From assembly GCA_914767715.1 (NCBI GenBank), contig OU612070.1:7643501-7707500 (forward strand): a DNA stretch of 64,000 nucleotides, in the 5' to 3' direction. The notes under the pieces are model-generated. The model was given only the letters and a program-made list of their open reading frames with translations. It made no database searches and was not told the DNA's origin. This document shows positions 24,513 through 35,377 of this stretch, one piece after another. Source of the stretch: Membranipora membranacea (Eukaryota; Bryozoa; Gymnolaemata; Cheilostomatida; Membraniporidae). The translations under genes were made by a program, and so were the position numbers. How positions within the stretch are numbered: position 1 is the stretch's first letter; each line of letters begins with the position of its first letter.

Positions 24513-25360
24513 CATTGGCACATTGGTACACCCTGGAACTGCGACCCTTACTCCTAATTAAAATGAGATGGTTCCATGACTTACTGTGGTTTTCTTGTGA
24601 TAAGAGGAAGATAATATTTATGCTAGTCTGAGCCCCCCAGACTTTTGCCCCTCGTCCGACGGCCTCCCGGGCGAAAGAAAGTCTGCGAACAATGCAGGAT
24701 CTTGCTGGAGTTGTCTGCCCTTGAGTGTTATAAGTTAATCAAGGGGAGCACTAAAACTGCAATATCTATTGATTTCTATTCATGCCACCTACTATATTGT
24801 TCCAGGTATGAGAGTTTTCCAGTCAGACTCTGGGAAAAGTAGCCTCATGTTTGGGAAATACCCATGAGCAGAGATATTCACTGCCAAGTAGTGAAGAAAA
24901 CGTCAGCCAGAATTTCTTTCATTTTGAATAAGGGCGGTCATTCATGACATTGACAAAAGGTCATACTATGTGTATTATTGGACCCTAGGCTATATGAAGT
25001 AAGATTAATGTAGAAGTAATGAGAGGAAAAATCCAAGCATATCCTGCAAAGTGCATAGACTATATTTATGCAATTATTAATCCGGCTGGTTGTGAACCTG
25101 TAATATAGAAAATAAAGCCAATAAATCATGGTTTATAATTATCAGTACAATGGTGTACCATGGAGTACTTGACACCAGCGTACAAATGCTAATTCATAAT
25201 GATTGGCATCTTTGCTTGGATTTATTTCTAATCACGCTTGTCTCGGATACAGGGTTTGAATCAATGAATACTGTCACTGAATACTGGTAAAAATTATTTA
25301 TATTTTTGTGCTTATAGATTTGCTGACGGAGATGATACTTAGGATGTCTACTTACGATTT
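24513..25360. other. intergenic spacer, no gene seen
   Basis: No recognisable feature. The 65-codon frame at 24645-24842 resembles nothing known. Confidence 0.35.
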
Positions 25361-25662
25361 CCACCTTTACTGCATTGTCACGATTGTCACAGTTCTGGCG
25401 TTAGGGTGGTGCCGGTACCATAATTTAGATTTGAATTTAATTGCGTGAGATGTGCTGGCTGGTAACTGTGTGTCCATGAGTCGAGGTTGAGTGTACTGAT
25501 GATGATGCTGGCAAAGATATTGGATTTTGTAATTGTGTATGATGTTGGTATAGAACATTCTCCTGTTTGCTGCTGTAGATGCGACATATGCACCCCCTGG
25601 TTGCAATCGTCCTCGATTGCTATGGCATGTCACATGATCTGGCATGTAGATGCGACAAATGC
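25361..25662 (+). repeat. 0.3-kb interspersed repeat, copy 2
   Basis: Same sequence and orientation as 19565-19872. Here the 3' tandem array is absent: after one full unit the next unit breaks off at TAGATGCGACAAATGC. Confidence 0.8.
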
Positions 25663-25742
25663 AAACACAGATTTCATTTGCCACAAGGAAAAACTCATGT
25701 CTTTTAAAAAAAGGAATTCAAAGATGTGACACCAAACAAATA

Positions 25743-25970
25743 GACACAGCCAAAATCGCAATCTGATCGCTCGCTCACTGAGTGAGCGATACCTGCTAGG
25801 CTCTCGCTTTTAGATCGCTCAGTCACTTGATGGAACCGTATACATTCTGAGTGAGCGCTCTGGGAACAATTTTGTCTAATTGAAAGACCGAGTGAGTGAT
25901 AATTTTGAGCGATGTGATGGTGATAACTTGCTTTAGTAAAGCATCGCTCTTTCCAATTGAAAGACTCCCC
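25743..25970 (+). repeat. TIR-type interspersed repeat, copy 2 (left end lost)
   Basis: Matches 10690-10890 in block order and ends TTCCAATTGAAAGACTCCCC, the inverse of the copy-1 terminus. It includes an internal palindrome TCGCTCACTGAGTGAGCGA near 25770. Confidence 0.65.
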
Positions 25971-26662
25971 TGAATCATTATATCAGGTTGATTGGCATTG
26001 TGAATACCAGGAGCCTGATGTGAGCTCAACACACCAAGTATTCGATCATAAAACACCAGCAACTGGTGTTTGTATCGGTTTATTTCCGTTTCTATATCAA
26101 ACAAAGGTTCGATATCATTGCAACGTCGTGCTCATTTTACTCAACATAGATGTTGTCATTGTCAAAAAATCTAATGTGAAACTGAAAAAAGCTTTTTGAG
26201 CGTTTCTGGGTCGGGGATATTTCTGGACGGTATTTAGTGTATGCATTATTAGCACGGCAGGATCTCTTGAGATTATTAAAGCTAGTGGTCAATGATATCT
26301 ATATCCTCGTATCTGCGGATATTATCAATATATATATCTTCATAAATATGTCATATATAGTAATAGTTTCCTGCTTTAAATAACTGATTTATTAATACTT
26401 TAACGTTTTCGGATTCCACATTGATATTTTTATTTTCCTGGCAGTAGTCCGTGGTATGGCAAGAATCTCCTTAAACAAATAATATTTAACTTAATAATAA
26501 TAACTTAAGTCCAAATAAAATGCGTCTCTATGTCTACTGACGCAGGAGCAAGTGACACCCTGTACCAACTACTCAGCAGATCCTGAAAAAATTATTTTAT
26601 GACAGCCGATAAAAATATCTGATGGGCGTGGTGGTGATGACACCTTTAGTCCCTGTCTAGGC

Positions 26663-26668
26663 TATAAA
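26663..26668 (+). promoter_or_regulatory. TATA box of ARSB-like gene
   Basis: GCTATAAAAT lies about 70 bases upstream of the start ATG at 26734, the right spacing for a short 5' UTR. Confidence 0.6.
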
Positions 26669-26733
26669 ATCTAAGAGATGAAGTCTACATAGATCATTTC
26701 TGTATTTCTTGGAGAGGTCTGCTCTGCTCAATA

Positions 26734-29700
26734 ATGCAGAGGCTACTTTTGTATACATTTGTTATTCTTGTGGTCTTATGCTGCCAGGTAGCAGTTGAGG
26801 CTGGGAGGAAGAGGAGTCATAACCCTGGTCCTCCTAACATAGTGTTTATGTTAGCTGATGATATAGGTTACCCCGATATAGGCTACAATGGGGGATCTGG
26901 ACAGGGTATTAAAACCCCGTGTTTAGACGAACTGGCAGAGAAAGGTGTTAAGTTGGATAATTATTACGTACAACCCATCTGTACTCCCACACGGGGAACG
27001 CTTATGTCAGGTGAGAAGCGCCAAAAATATTATCAACACTCCATTTTGCTTCTATAGATTACGCTTAATCCTAAATCTTCAAAAACCCACTAGAAGCACA
27101 TCCATGTCATAAAAAATAAAAATTTAAATTTTATCATTAGAATAATTTTATTGTACAATTTTAAAACTTTAATAAAATTTATGTTTTCTGATGACAGGTC
27201 GACTCCCTATACACACTGGACTGCAGCATGAAGTTATAGAACCTGCGACCCCATATGGATTGCCTCTTAACTTCACTCTGCTTCCAGAACAGCTTAAAAA
27301 GAAAGGCTACTCCACACATTTGGTCGGTGAGTGTTAAATCAACAATAGGTAACTGAGCATACTATGTCACATGTCACATGTTGGTAGGTTGTTCGTTGTA
27401 TTCTTCAATTTTTATTATTTGCATTATGCAGCTGGTGTTTTCACTACTTTCACTACTTCAATGCAAAATCCAATCAAGAATTATTATTACTCCTTGGTCA
27501 AATTATAAATATACCACTGCACAAAACCTATGAACTTGGTTTAGTTTAAAGATTAATTATTTTTACAGGCAAATGGCATCTCGGAATATTTAAACAAGAT
27601 TATTATCCAATGAGCAGAGGCTTTGACACATACTATGGTTTAATGCAGGGTGGTGGGGATTACTACGCTCATACTGGTGAGTAAACATTCATATCCAGGG
27701 CCATATTGTAGGAAAAATCTTAGGGGAGGCGCAATAACTTTAAGAGTGTGAGCTGGCCCCAGGTTGAATATTGTAAGCACCTAGAAGTGGCTTACCCTTG
27801 ACCTCATGCGATCAACGGAAGTAGTCTCACCAGTAGCAATGAGAGTATAAATCCTCTTCCATGTATTGAAATAGACCTGTTCCTAGCATACATGAAAATT
27901 GTCAAGTAGCCCTATATGGTAGGGTAACACCAGATATTTGGACTGATTACCCTATGAGACCAGATGACCCTATAACCACACCACTTTTGCGCCTAAGAGC
28001 TTAGCTTTGCTTAGTCCGCTGTCATGAAGTCTAGTTTTCAACCTTATATAACAAATTGCATCTAATTTAAACTTTTTTATATAATAACACTTTGTGTAAT
28101 GTTTCCTAAGATTTGAGAAATTATAGTTTTCTCGTAATAAAACAACAACAATATCTAACATTTCAAGAGCATTGTCGGCTGGGGTGTTGCCACAGGCTGC
28201 TGGCGGGAGTCTTTCAGGGACCCAACAGACCAAACCAGCCCGCAAGGTGATACACCACCAGATAAAGAGCCCTGCCAACTTGTCATGTATGGTTCTTAGA
28301 CATTGCTAAGGGTCACTAAGCATCAAACTACAAGAGAATCAATTCACATCTCGAAGTTTTTAAATTTAATACTAGAGATTTATTGTTTCTATAGCGGTGG
28401 CAGTTGACGACACAGGCAAATTATACCAAGGTGTAGATTTCTTTAATGGCACAACTGCAGATTTCAGCAAGAATGGAACTTATTCATCTTTAACATTTAC
28501 TGAAGAGGCGATTCGTATCATCAATCAAAAGGTAACATACTATGAAGACTAATATGTCGTTAATTCTCGTGCAACTACTTTTGCCTTCCATATTGATAAC
28601 CACTGTAACCACCTTACAACTACATGCATCTCATCGGTGCAAGTTTACAAGGTCAAAATGGGACACACTGATCACGTGATATTATATCGCATGTATGTCT
28701 CTATGAATTAATTTAATTCGCTTGAGTACCATCACAAGGAGATTGGTTTGAGGACCTGAGGTACAATTCCGGAATCAAGGGCGGGCACACATGATGTTCT
28801 TAAACTAAATTGACTCTAAGGATGTCAGTATATCACCTAAGTCTTAGATCTAACTCCTTGTATGTGGAGGGGGGGGGCCAAAGTCCGATGTAATTGACTC
28901 TTCCGAGGCTTCACCATACTATCGAAAAACAGAGCCTGCTTACAGAACGTTTTATTACCTATATCTTTATATTACCAGAATCAGAATTCACCTCCCATGT
29001 TTATGTACGTGGCCATGCAGAATGGACATGATCCTTACGAGGTACCGGATATTTACAAAGACCAATATAGTCATATAGAAAATGAAGATAGAAGGGCATT
29101 GGCAGGTTTGTGCTATGGAATCCTTACATTCAATTCAGTAAAAACAGGAGATTTGGGCTTGCCCTAAGGAAACAAAATTAAATTTATAAACGCATAGCCA
29201 GCCTTGCTCATATCGTCAATTCATACACTGGATGAACTTTGAAGCTTATGTCCTACATATATCATGTCAAGAATAGTATAAGCTTCAAGTAGGTCATTAT
29301 TTGTGCCCATTTCAGGTCAGATCACGATGATGGATGAGTCTGTAGGTAATATAACAGCTGCTCTGAAGAGAAATGGACTGTGGGAGAATACCATATTTAT
29401 ATTCTCCAGTGATAATGGAGCTCCCACTCAGTCAAGAGGCAAGGTTGGGAGTAACTATCCATACAGAGGACAGAAGGCTACAGTTTGGGAGGGAGGTCAG
29501 TGTAGCTATATGATAGAATATCAACATTGGTGTGGACTTATTTTATTTGAGGTTTTAACATGCTGGAAAGCTTTATAACTGGCTCATGTATAGGTTGCAA
29601 TACCCAGTCCATGTGGGAACTGTTTTAAATCTGGCTGAAATACAGTGACAGCTGCAAGACCCTAAGACAATCCTCTACTTTCAATCTGATGTGTATAGCA

Positions 29701-32050
29701 CTATAAACATATGCCCTCCCGCATGCCAATAAACCTTCTATAACCATTAATGCCTAGCTTGGGCCAGTATGAAAGCAAGCTTTTCTCATCCATGTTTATT
29801 TATTTGTCCAAATAAGGCACTAAAGTTGCTGGATTAGTGAGTGGTCCGAAAGCACCAACACACCGGGCTGTATACAAAGGACTGATGCATATGTCAGACT
29901 GGTATCCCACAATCCTCAGGGCCGCTGGAATACAAAAACCTAGAGGACTTACTCTTGATGGATTTGATCAGTGGACTGCTATGAAGGGAATAGGCCAGTC
30001 CCCTCGCACTGTAAGTTGTTTTACAGCTAAAACTGTCACTACTGAATAGCAGGGGCATATTTTAAAACTACTTTTGAAGTAGAGAACAAATTGATGATTG
30101 TGTGATTGTTAGCAGACTGATGTTCTCTATTTCTGTTCTCTAGTCAGTAGAAAGCTATCTCATGTCAAACTTGTCAGAATATAGACAAATCTGACTGATA
30201 TACCTTGTTTACCAATTCAGATGGAGTTCAAATGCCATTCATAGGTCATTCTACTGGACAACAAGGATGAAAAAAGAAAAATGTTTGTTCCCCTGTTAGC
30301 AGGTCATCAGCATCCCTCTGCTGAATAACAAGTGCGGAATGTAAAAACCGGATGCTGTGACAATACGAGGCCAATCAGGGAGCTCACATCCCTTGACATC
30401 TAGTATTCCGACCTCCTATACAAACCAAAAACTGACATAGGCTGATCATATGATTGATTTTTTTTCCTAATTGAGTGATTTCAGATTATACTGTTCCATT
30501 TTCAGGCTTTTGCCGCTTAGCACTCAGTGCTAGTATGACTTATGAACTAGCATTTATAAAGCTGTGTACACAGGCCCACTGCAGTTTGTCTAAGACCAGC
30601 GGTTAAGCTATAGTGGTGACCTCTAAAATTTTATTTTTACTCTATTTGCGTAGGAAATACTGTACAACATCGACCCATTGGCTACTCAGTATGGTGTCAT
30701 GAAAGAAGAATCACCATTTGATAATCGGATACAGGCAGCCCTAAGGATGGGTGATATGAAGCTTTTAACTGGGGATCCTACTGGCGGACTATACTTCAAG
30801 CCTGTCTATACTGACGGTAAATGTGATGAAGATTGTTTGTACAACTGATACACTGAACTAAACGTGTAGAACTCTTAAAATATTGATGACTTCAGATTTT
30901 GAGGATGCTGTGGTATGCTAAACCTTAACTGACGTCCAACACGGTTTAAAAATACCTGCAGAAGGTGACATTCTGCCATTCTATATTTCCATCATAGTGT
31001 ACGAATGCCGGGCAAGAGTATATTTCATAACAAATGACCTGATGAACAGTGGCAAAACACTCTACACTTCATATTATGTATATATATATGTATATATACA
31101 TAGTATGTACATAATATAATTTTTGAATAAACTATATAGTTTCAATAATTGGATAATTGACACCAGTTACTTTTTTCATTGAAAAGTAGCCAAATCCATA
31201 GAATTGATACAAAAACAAGCGCGCTACAAAATGCAATGCGATCCTAATTACGTGTAAACGAAATGTGGTACGCTGAGATGCTGTTATCTTAGCTTGGAAG
31301 GATTATATACAAGATAGAATCATGTTAAAATCGCCTCAACTATGTTTGGTTCTGTTAGCGTTATATCTACAATGAATCGACCTGATTTTACCGGAAAGCT
31401 TGTAACAAAAGATATGACAACACGGGGGTCCGCTTATCTTTGTGGTTTGATATTTTTAGCTGATGTGGCTGAGGGAAGGGCAGCAGGTGCATTAGAGAGA
31501 CGGAATTTAAGGAATGCTGATCCTAGTGACATTCAGAATATCTTCTTGTTCAATATAACGGCAGATCCCTACGAGACGACAGATCTCTCTCTGGTATGTC
31601 TTATTATCATAGCCACATTGTCATTCTTTTACAACTCTGATGCCACAGTCAATTTTATATTAGATGAAAGAACGCAGCCCGTTCCCAAAGAATGCAGCTT
31701 GTTCCCAAAGAAGCAGCCCGTTCCCAAAGAATGTGGCCCATTCCCAAAGAATGCGGCCCGCTCCCATCAGAGTGATAACATGTATATAAATATAAGAGAC
31801 ATTTTTTGACAAAATGTCAAAATCCAGTTGATATAATTTACGTTTAAAGTTTCGCACATGAAATGAAATCATCACAAAATATTGTTTTGAATGTTGCCTT
31901 CTCTTACAGGAGAAGCCAGAGATCGTGACCAGGATGCTGAGTAGACTAGCAGAGTACTATGCGGGCTCTGTACCACCTGGTAATCAGCCAGCTGAGTATG
32001 CTGCTGCAGATCCCAGTCTAAATGGCGGAGCTTGGCAAGCATGGCTCTAA
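26734..32050 (+). CDS. ARSB: arylsulfatase B-type sulfatase, complete
   Basis: Ten exons with GT-AG borders and matching phases: 26734-27010, 27198-27326, 27569-27676, 28395-28531, 28979-29105, 29316-29495, 29817-30010, 30654-30816, 31460-31593, 31910-32050; 529 aa, close to the usual ARSB length. Signal peptide [20 protein letters not shown]. The sulfatase core is intact: metal-binding Asp pair in [16 protein letters not shown] (42-43), formylglycine signature CTPTR at Cys83, GKWHLG (136-141), NGHDP with His234, SSDNGAP with Asp292/Asn293, and a KATVWEGG block after it. ARSB removes 4-sulfate from N-acetylgalactosamine in dermatan/chondroitin sulfate in lysosomes. Secreted ARSI/ARSJ-type relatives share this architecture, so lysosomal targeting is inference. 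Cys83 must be oxidised by a formylglycine-generating enzyme. A tandem repeat lies in the last intron (31674-31767). Confidence 0.93.
27696..27735 (+). repeat. possible end fragment of the CAGGCCCGTAGTT MITE family
   Basis: Inside an ARSB intron: CAGGGC followed by AAAAATCTTAGGGGAGGC resembles one terminus of the 13143-13355 element. The opposite end was not found. Confidence 0.35.
31674..31767 (+). repeat. intronic tandem repeat, about 21-bp units
   Basis: Four to five units of GCAGCCCGTTCCCAAAGAAT with substitutions, in the last ARSB intron. Confidence 0.75.
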
Positions 32051-32192
32051 GGATATGCTGTCAGTCATGTAAAGATCTTCCATTTCATCTCACCATTCAC
32101 TAATACCATGCATAAATTCAATATTATGTAACTTGCAAAATTCATGATTCATTATGCTCTTAGTTTGAACAATATTTTTTTTATTTTCAAAT

Positions 32193-32198
32193 AATAAA
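32193..32198 (+). terminator. polyadenylation signal of ARSB-like gene
   Basis: AATAAA about 140 bases after the stop codon. Confidence 0.65.
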
Positions 32199-32940
32199 AG
32201 AGCAGAGCAGTGAAAAAAATTATCTAACTGTCTACATAAATTATGTCCTTCATTCTGCGAGTGATATTATATATTACAAGTATAAGTATAAGGACCCAGA
32301 GTGAGTGATGTTCTTATGTAAGTAGCATTGATACTTACCTACTTACTTAGTTGGCCTTGTCACGCGGCCGCATGACAAGTGCCTGATCAGATCTGTGTTC
32401 CTGCTCAAACTTCAAAGCTGGGTCAAAAGAATTATGTGTAACAAATCTTACCAACATTTATATGCTACATAAAATTCAACTAACACATCGTTCTGGAAAT
32501 ATAAGTCAAATAAAGTTCTTACAAACAATTAATCATCTTGTTAACTCTGTATATCATGAGAACAGGTGTAAAAATGCCTTGGCATTTGAATATCAAAAAA
32601 TTCTCGCTGAAGTTCAGTGGCACAGGATTAAACCATTGAAAGAGGAAGTCGCCTGTGACTTAGCCTGAGGACTTAAAACCAGATTCCGTATGAGTGCATA
32701 ATAATTGACTATGAGCCTGAATTGTGCTTATATTCATACATTGAATTCCATTGAGAAGAATCTAATTCAGTGTATTCATAATATCTATCCATGTGAAAGC
32801 TAGCAGTTGAGAAAGACAATACTAGTGCTATAGAAGCATAGCATGTCAGTACTGCTGTGTTCCGTTTGACTGTGAGTGAGACCAGATATTTTTAGTTAAT
32901 CTTGTCTCCTATCTATCTACCATACCACTGGTGAGGAGCT
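32199..32940. other. spacer between ARSB-like and TPMT genes
   Basis: Contains the ARSB 3' end and the TPMT 5' region. A 68-codon frame at 32462-32668 is unrecognised. No clear TATA box is seen for TPMT. Confidence 0.4.
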
Positions 32941-33675
32941 ATGGCTGAACCATCATCACTGAACAATCAGTTTACACTGGATATCTGGGAATCTATGTGG
33001 AAAAACAATATTGCAGGCTGGCATGAAGCTGAAGGAAATAAAATGATGTGGAAACATTTCCCAGACCTACTAGCGCGTCATTTCTCGGTGGGACCAGAAC
33101 TACTGAAGGTGTTTGTACCACTATGTGGTAAAGCAACAGATATGCACATGATGTACCAGATGGGCTTTGATGCAATAGTTGGTGTGGAGTTTGCTACCCA
33201 ACCCATCGCAGACTTTTTTGTGGAGAACTCAATCAAAATACAGACAAATCCGATTATGTCATCCAGTGCAAGAGATCAGAATTATACTGTGAGTGAAGAT
33301 GGTAGGATTATGATAGGTCAGGGAGATCTCTTTAACTTCATCCCTGAAAATCTTCCTGTTCCAAAGTATGATATCATATGGGATCGAGGTTCGTTTGAAG
33401 CTGTAAATAATGAGAACAGATGCAGATACGCTGACCTTACCAGGTCTCTATTGAAGGATGATGGGTTTATCCTCATGCACTCCACTGACTATGATAAAGC
33501 CGAGTATGGAGGCCCCCCACTCGCCGCAAATAAAGAAGATTTGGAGAAATACTACCCTGATATGATCGTCAAGCCCTTGGATAGAGCCTCTATGCTTGAC
33601 GACCAATGGAGATCGTGGGGCCTGACCTGGATGGATGAGATATGCCATGTGATGACATGGAAGTCGGCACATTAG
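32941..33675 (+). CDS. TPMT: thiopurine S-methyltransferase family protein, single exon
   Basis: 244 aa in one exon, the length of animal TPMT. N-terminal Trp residues (W16, W20, W27) lie in the usual W-x3-W...GWHE context. The SAM-binding Rossmann motif is VFVPLCGKATDM (57-68) with GVE acidic loop (81-83); GQGDLFNF (126-133) and WDRGSFEAV (147-155) match the family's next motifs, followed by GGPPL (190-194). TPMT transfers methyl from S-adenosylmethionine to thiol or selenol substrates in the cytosol; the natural substrate is not settled. The ATG at 32941 precedes the conserved region at the expected distance. Lack of introns contrasts with the flanking genes and suggests a retrocopy or old lateral acquisition, though an unseen 5' UTR intron is possible. 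It lies 0.9 kb downstream of the sulfatase on the same strand. Confidence 0.93.
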   Translation: MAEPSSLNNQFTLDIWESMWKNNIAGWHEAEGNKMMWKHFPDLLARHFSVGPELLKVFVPLCGKATDMHMMYQMGFDAIVGVEFATQPIADFFVENSIKIQTNPIMSSSARDQNYTVSEDGRIMIGQGDLFNFIPENLPVPKYDIIWDRGSFEAVNNENRCRYADLTRSLLKDDGFILMHSTDYDKAEYGGPPLAANKEDLEKYYPDMIVKPLDRASMLDDQWRSWGLTWMDEICHVMTWKSAH

Positions 33676-35377
33676 GTTATCTACAATGTAGCATCTATGT
33701 TGACGACAGTTTCAAATCCTGATCTTTTTTGTTGGTATTATATAGTGAAATGAGATCTTTCTCTTCTGCATTGTAGCAAACCGTGCCATATATCCATACT
33801 TGGGTATCACAATAGTCACAGATATTAATGTTATTGCAGTGATTAATATAATCCCTACTTTAAAACCACACCATTGCATATATTTTTTATTTGGCACAGA
33901 TTTTTTCGCAATTTGGTGATGTGTGACAAGGTAGACTCTTTGACCAGACTTTACCATCAATATAATCAACCTATTGCTGAAGAAAACCTTGATGCAGTGC
34001 AGGGTCAATGGTCATCCCTGGTAAATGATCACTTTTCACGATGTTTAGGCCCTCACAGTCACAACTGCTCAGATCTTTCAACAACCCCTGATCAAACACA
34101 ACCCTTCATTAGAACGAGTGATTCCTGTTACCCGTAGACTAACAATGAATGAAGCCAATGACAGTCACAAAACTTATCTCAAAACAAGCAACTAGATGGC
34201 AGCAGGGCATGTGTGAGACAACATGGTTCTCAAATAAATTTTGTTTTTATGATTTTGATATGTCACTTCCATGACGCAATATGTTTATCATTATAGAATT
34301 ATCCAGCAAAAATAGGCAAAACTTGCGTCAAATATTCTGTTAGGATTCTTTCTAACTGCTGTTTGACCTCACCCTACACATCAGCAAATGTTAAAGTCTT
34401 CATAAAATTAAATATCCCCTAGTTGCTAACCCAGCAAAATCAGATATTCAGATACACTTCTAGTAGCAATGGTGCAGTAAGAATTTTATTTTACTTGAAC
34501 TGTACTAGGAATTCTCAAGCTGTCATGGATAAAACTGCCGTAAAAAAATAAAATGAGAGGATAATTCTTAAACACATTGTCCATCAATTTGTCAGCCTAA
34601 TTTACAACAGGTAGTATATGCAGCAAGGGGCACACAATCACAACCCACTTGTGGTATTAATCATCTATAATAACTATAAGAGCAATACTAAGCTATGGAC
34701 ATGCACGCGGATATACAACAGATGTATATAGTTTCAATCATTATTCATGATCCTAAGTATATGAGATTGCATAGTGGGAATGGTAGGAGCTGATATGAAC
34801 AAATAGCAATAACGTCAATATAAGTAGTAAATATGGGAGGTTACTATTGGAACTAAATTACATACATCTAAATTGAGATTAAGTGAAAACAAAACTGTGA
34901 ATGCATAGTAGAGGTCTTCATAGTAATGATCACTGGCTTGTTGATATGTACACATACTGTTAGCTTCATGTGATTGGGTGATAAAATAAAAACAGAAACT
35001 AATATTGGGAGAATACAAAGAATACAATACGTACTTAAGTATGTAGGATGATCATCGAGTATAACATGCAGCTGTATTTTGAGTACAGGATAAAGAGTTA
35101 TGTGCCCATGGCTATAAGTTTGACAACCACAATAATCTCCATTCACCTTGCCATGTGAGTAATGATGGGGTAGTGACAAGATTTCCAAGCTATATACACT
35201 ATACGCAGTAATATACGATGATATTTATCTAGACCAAACTGATCCAATTTGCCTCATTTCAGCCTGTACCGAAGGGGGCAATTCCAGATGCAGGCATATT
35301 GGATGATCCTTGTCACAAGAACTACACAAACGTCTTTCAAGAGAATAAGTTATAAGTTAATAATAAATAAAGGAGTG
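33676..35377. other. convergent intergenic/3'UTR interval
   Basis: Between the TPMT (+) and WDR62/MAPKBP1 (-) stop codons. AATAAA at 34233-34238 may serve TPMT, and a minus-strand AATAAA at 34485-34490 may serve the other gene. No further gene seen. Confidence 0.45.
34233..34238 (+). terminator. candidate polyadenylation signal of TPMT
   Basis: AATAAA about 560 bases after the TPMT stop, the first clear plus-strand hexamer in this interval. Confidence 0.35.

Noticed and set aside
27970-28278. 102-codon minus-strand frame ([18 protein letters not shown])
   Set aside because: Antisense within a sulfatase intron, no start context or splice support; possibly repeat-derived but not identifiable.
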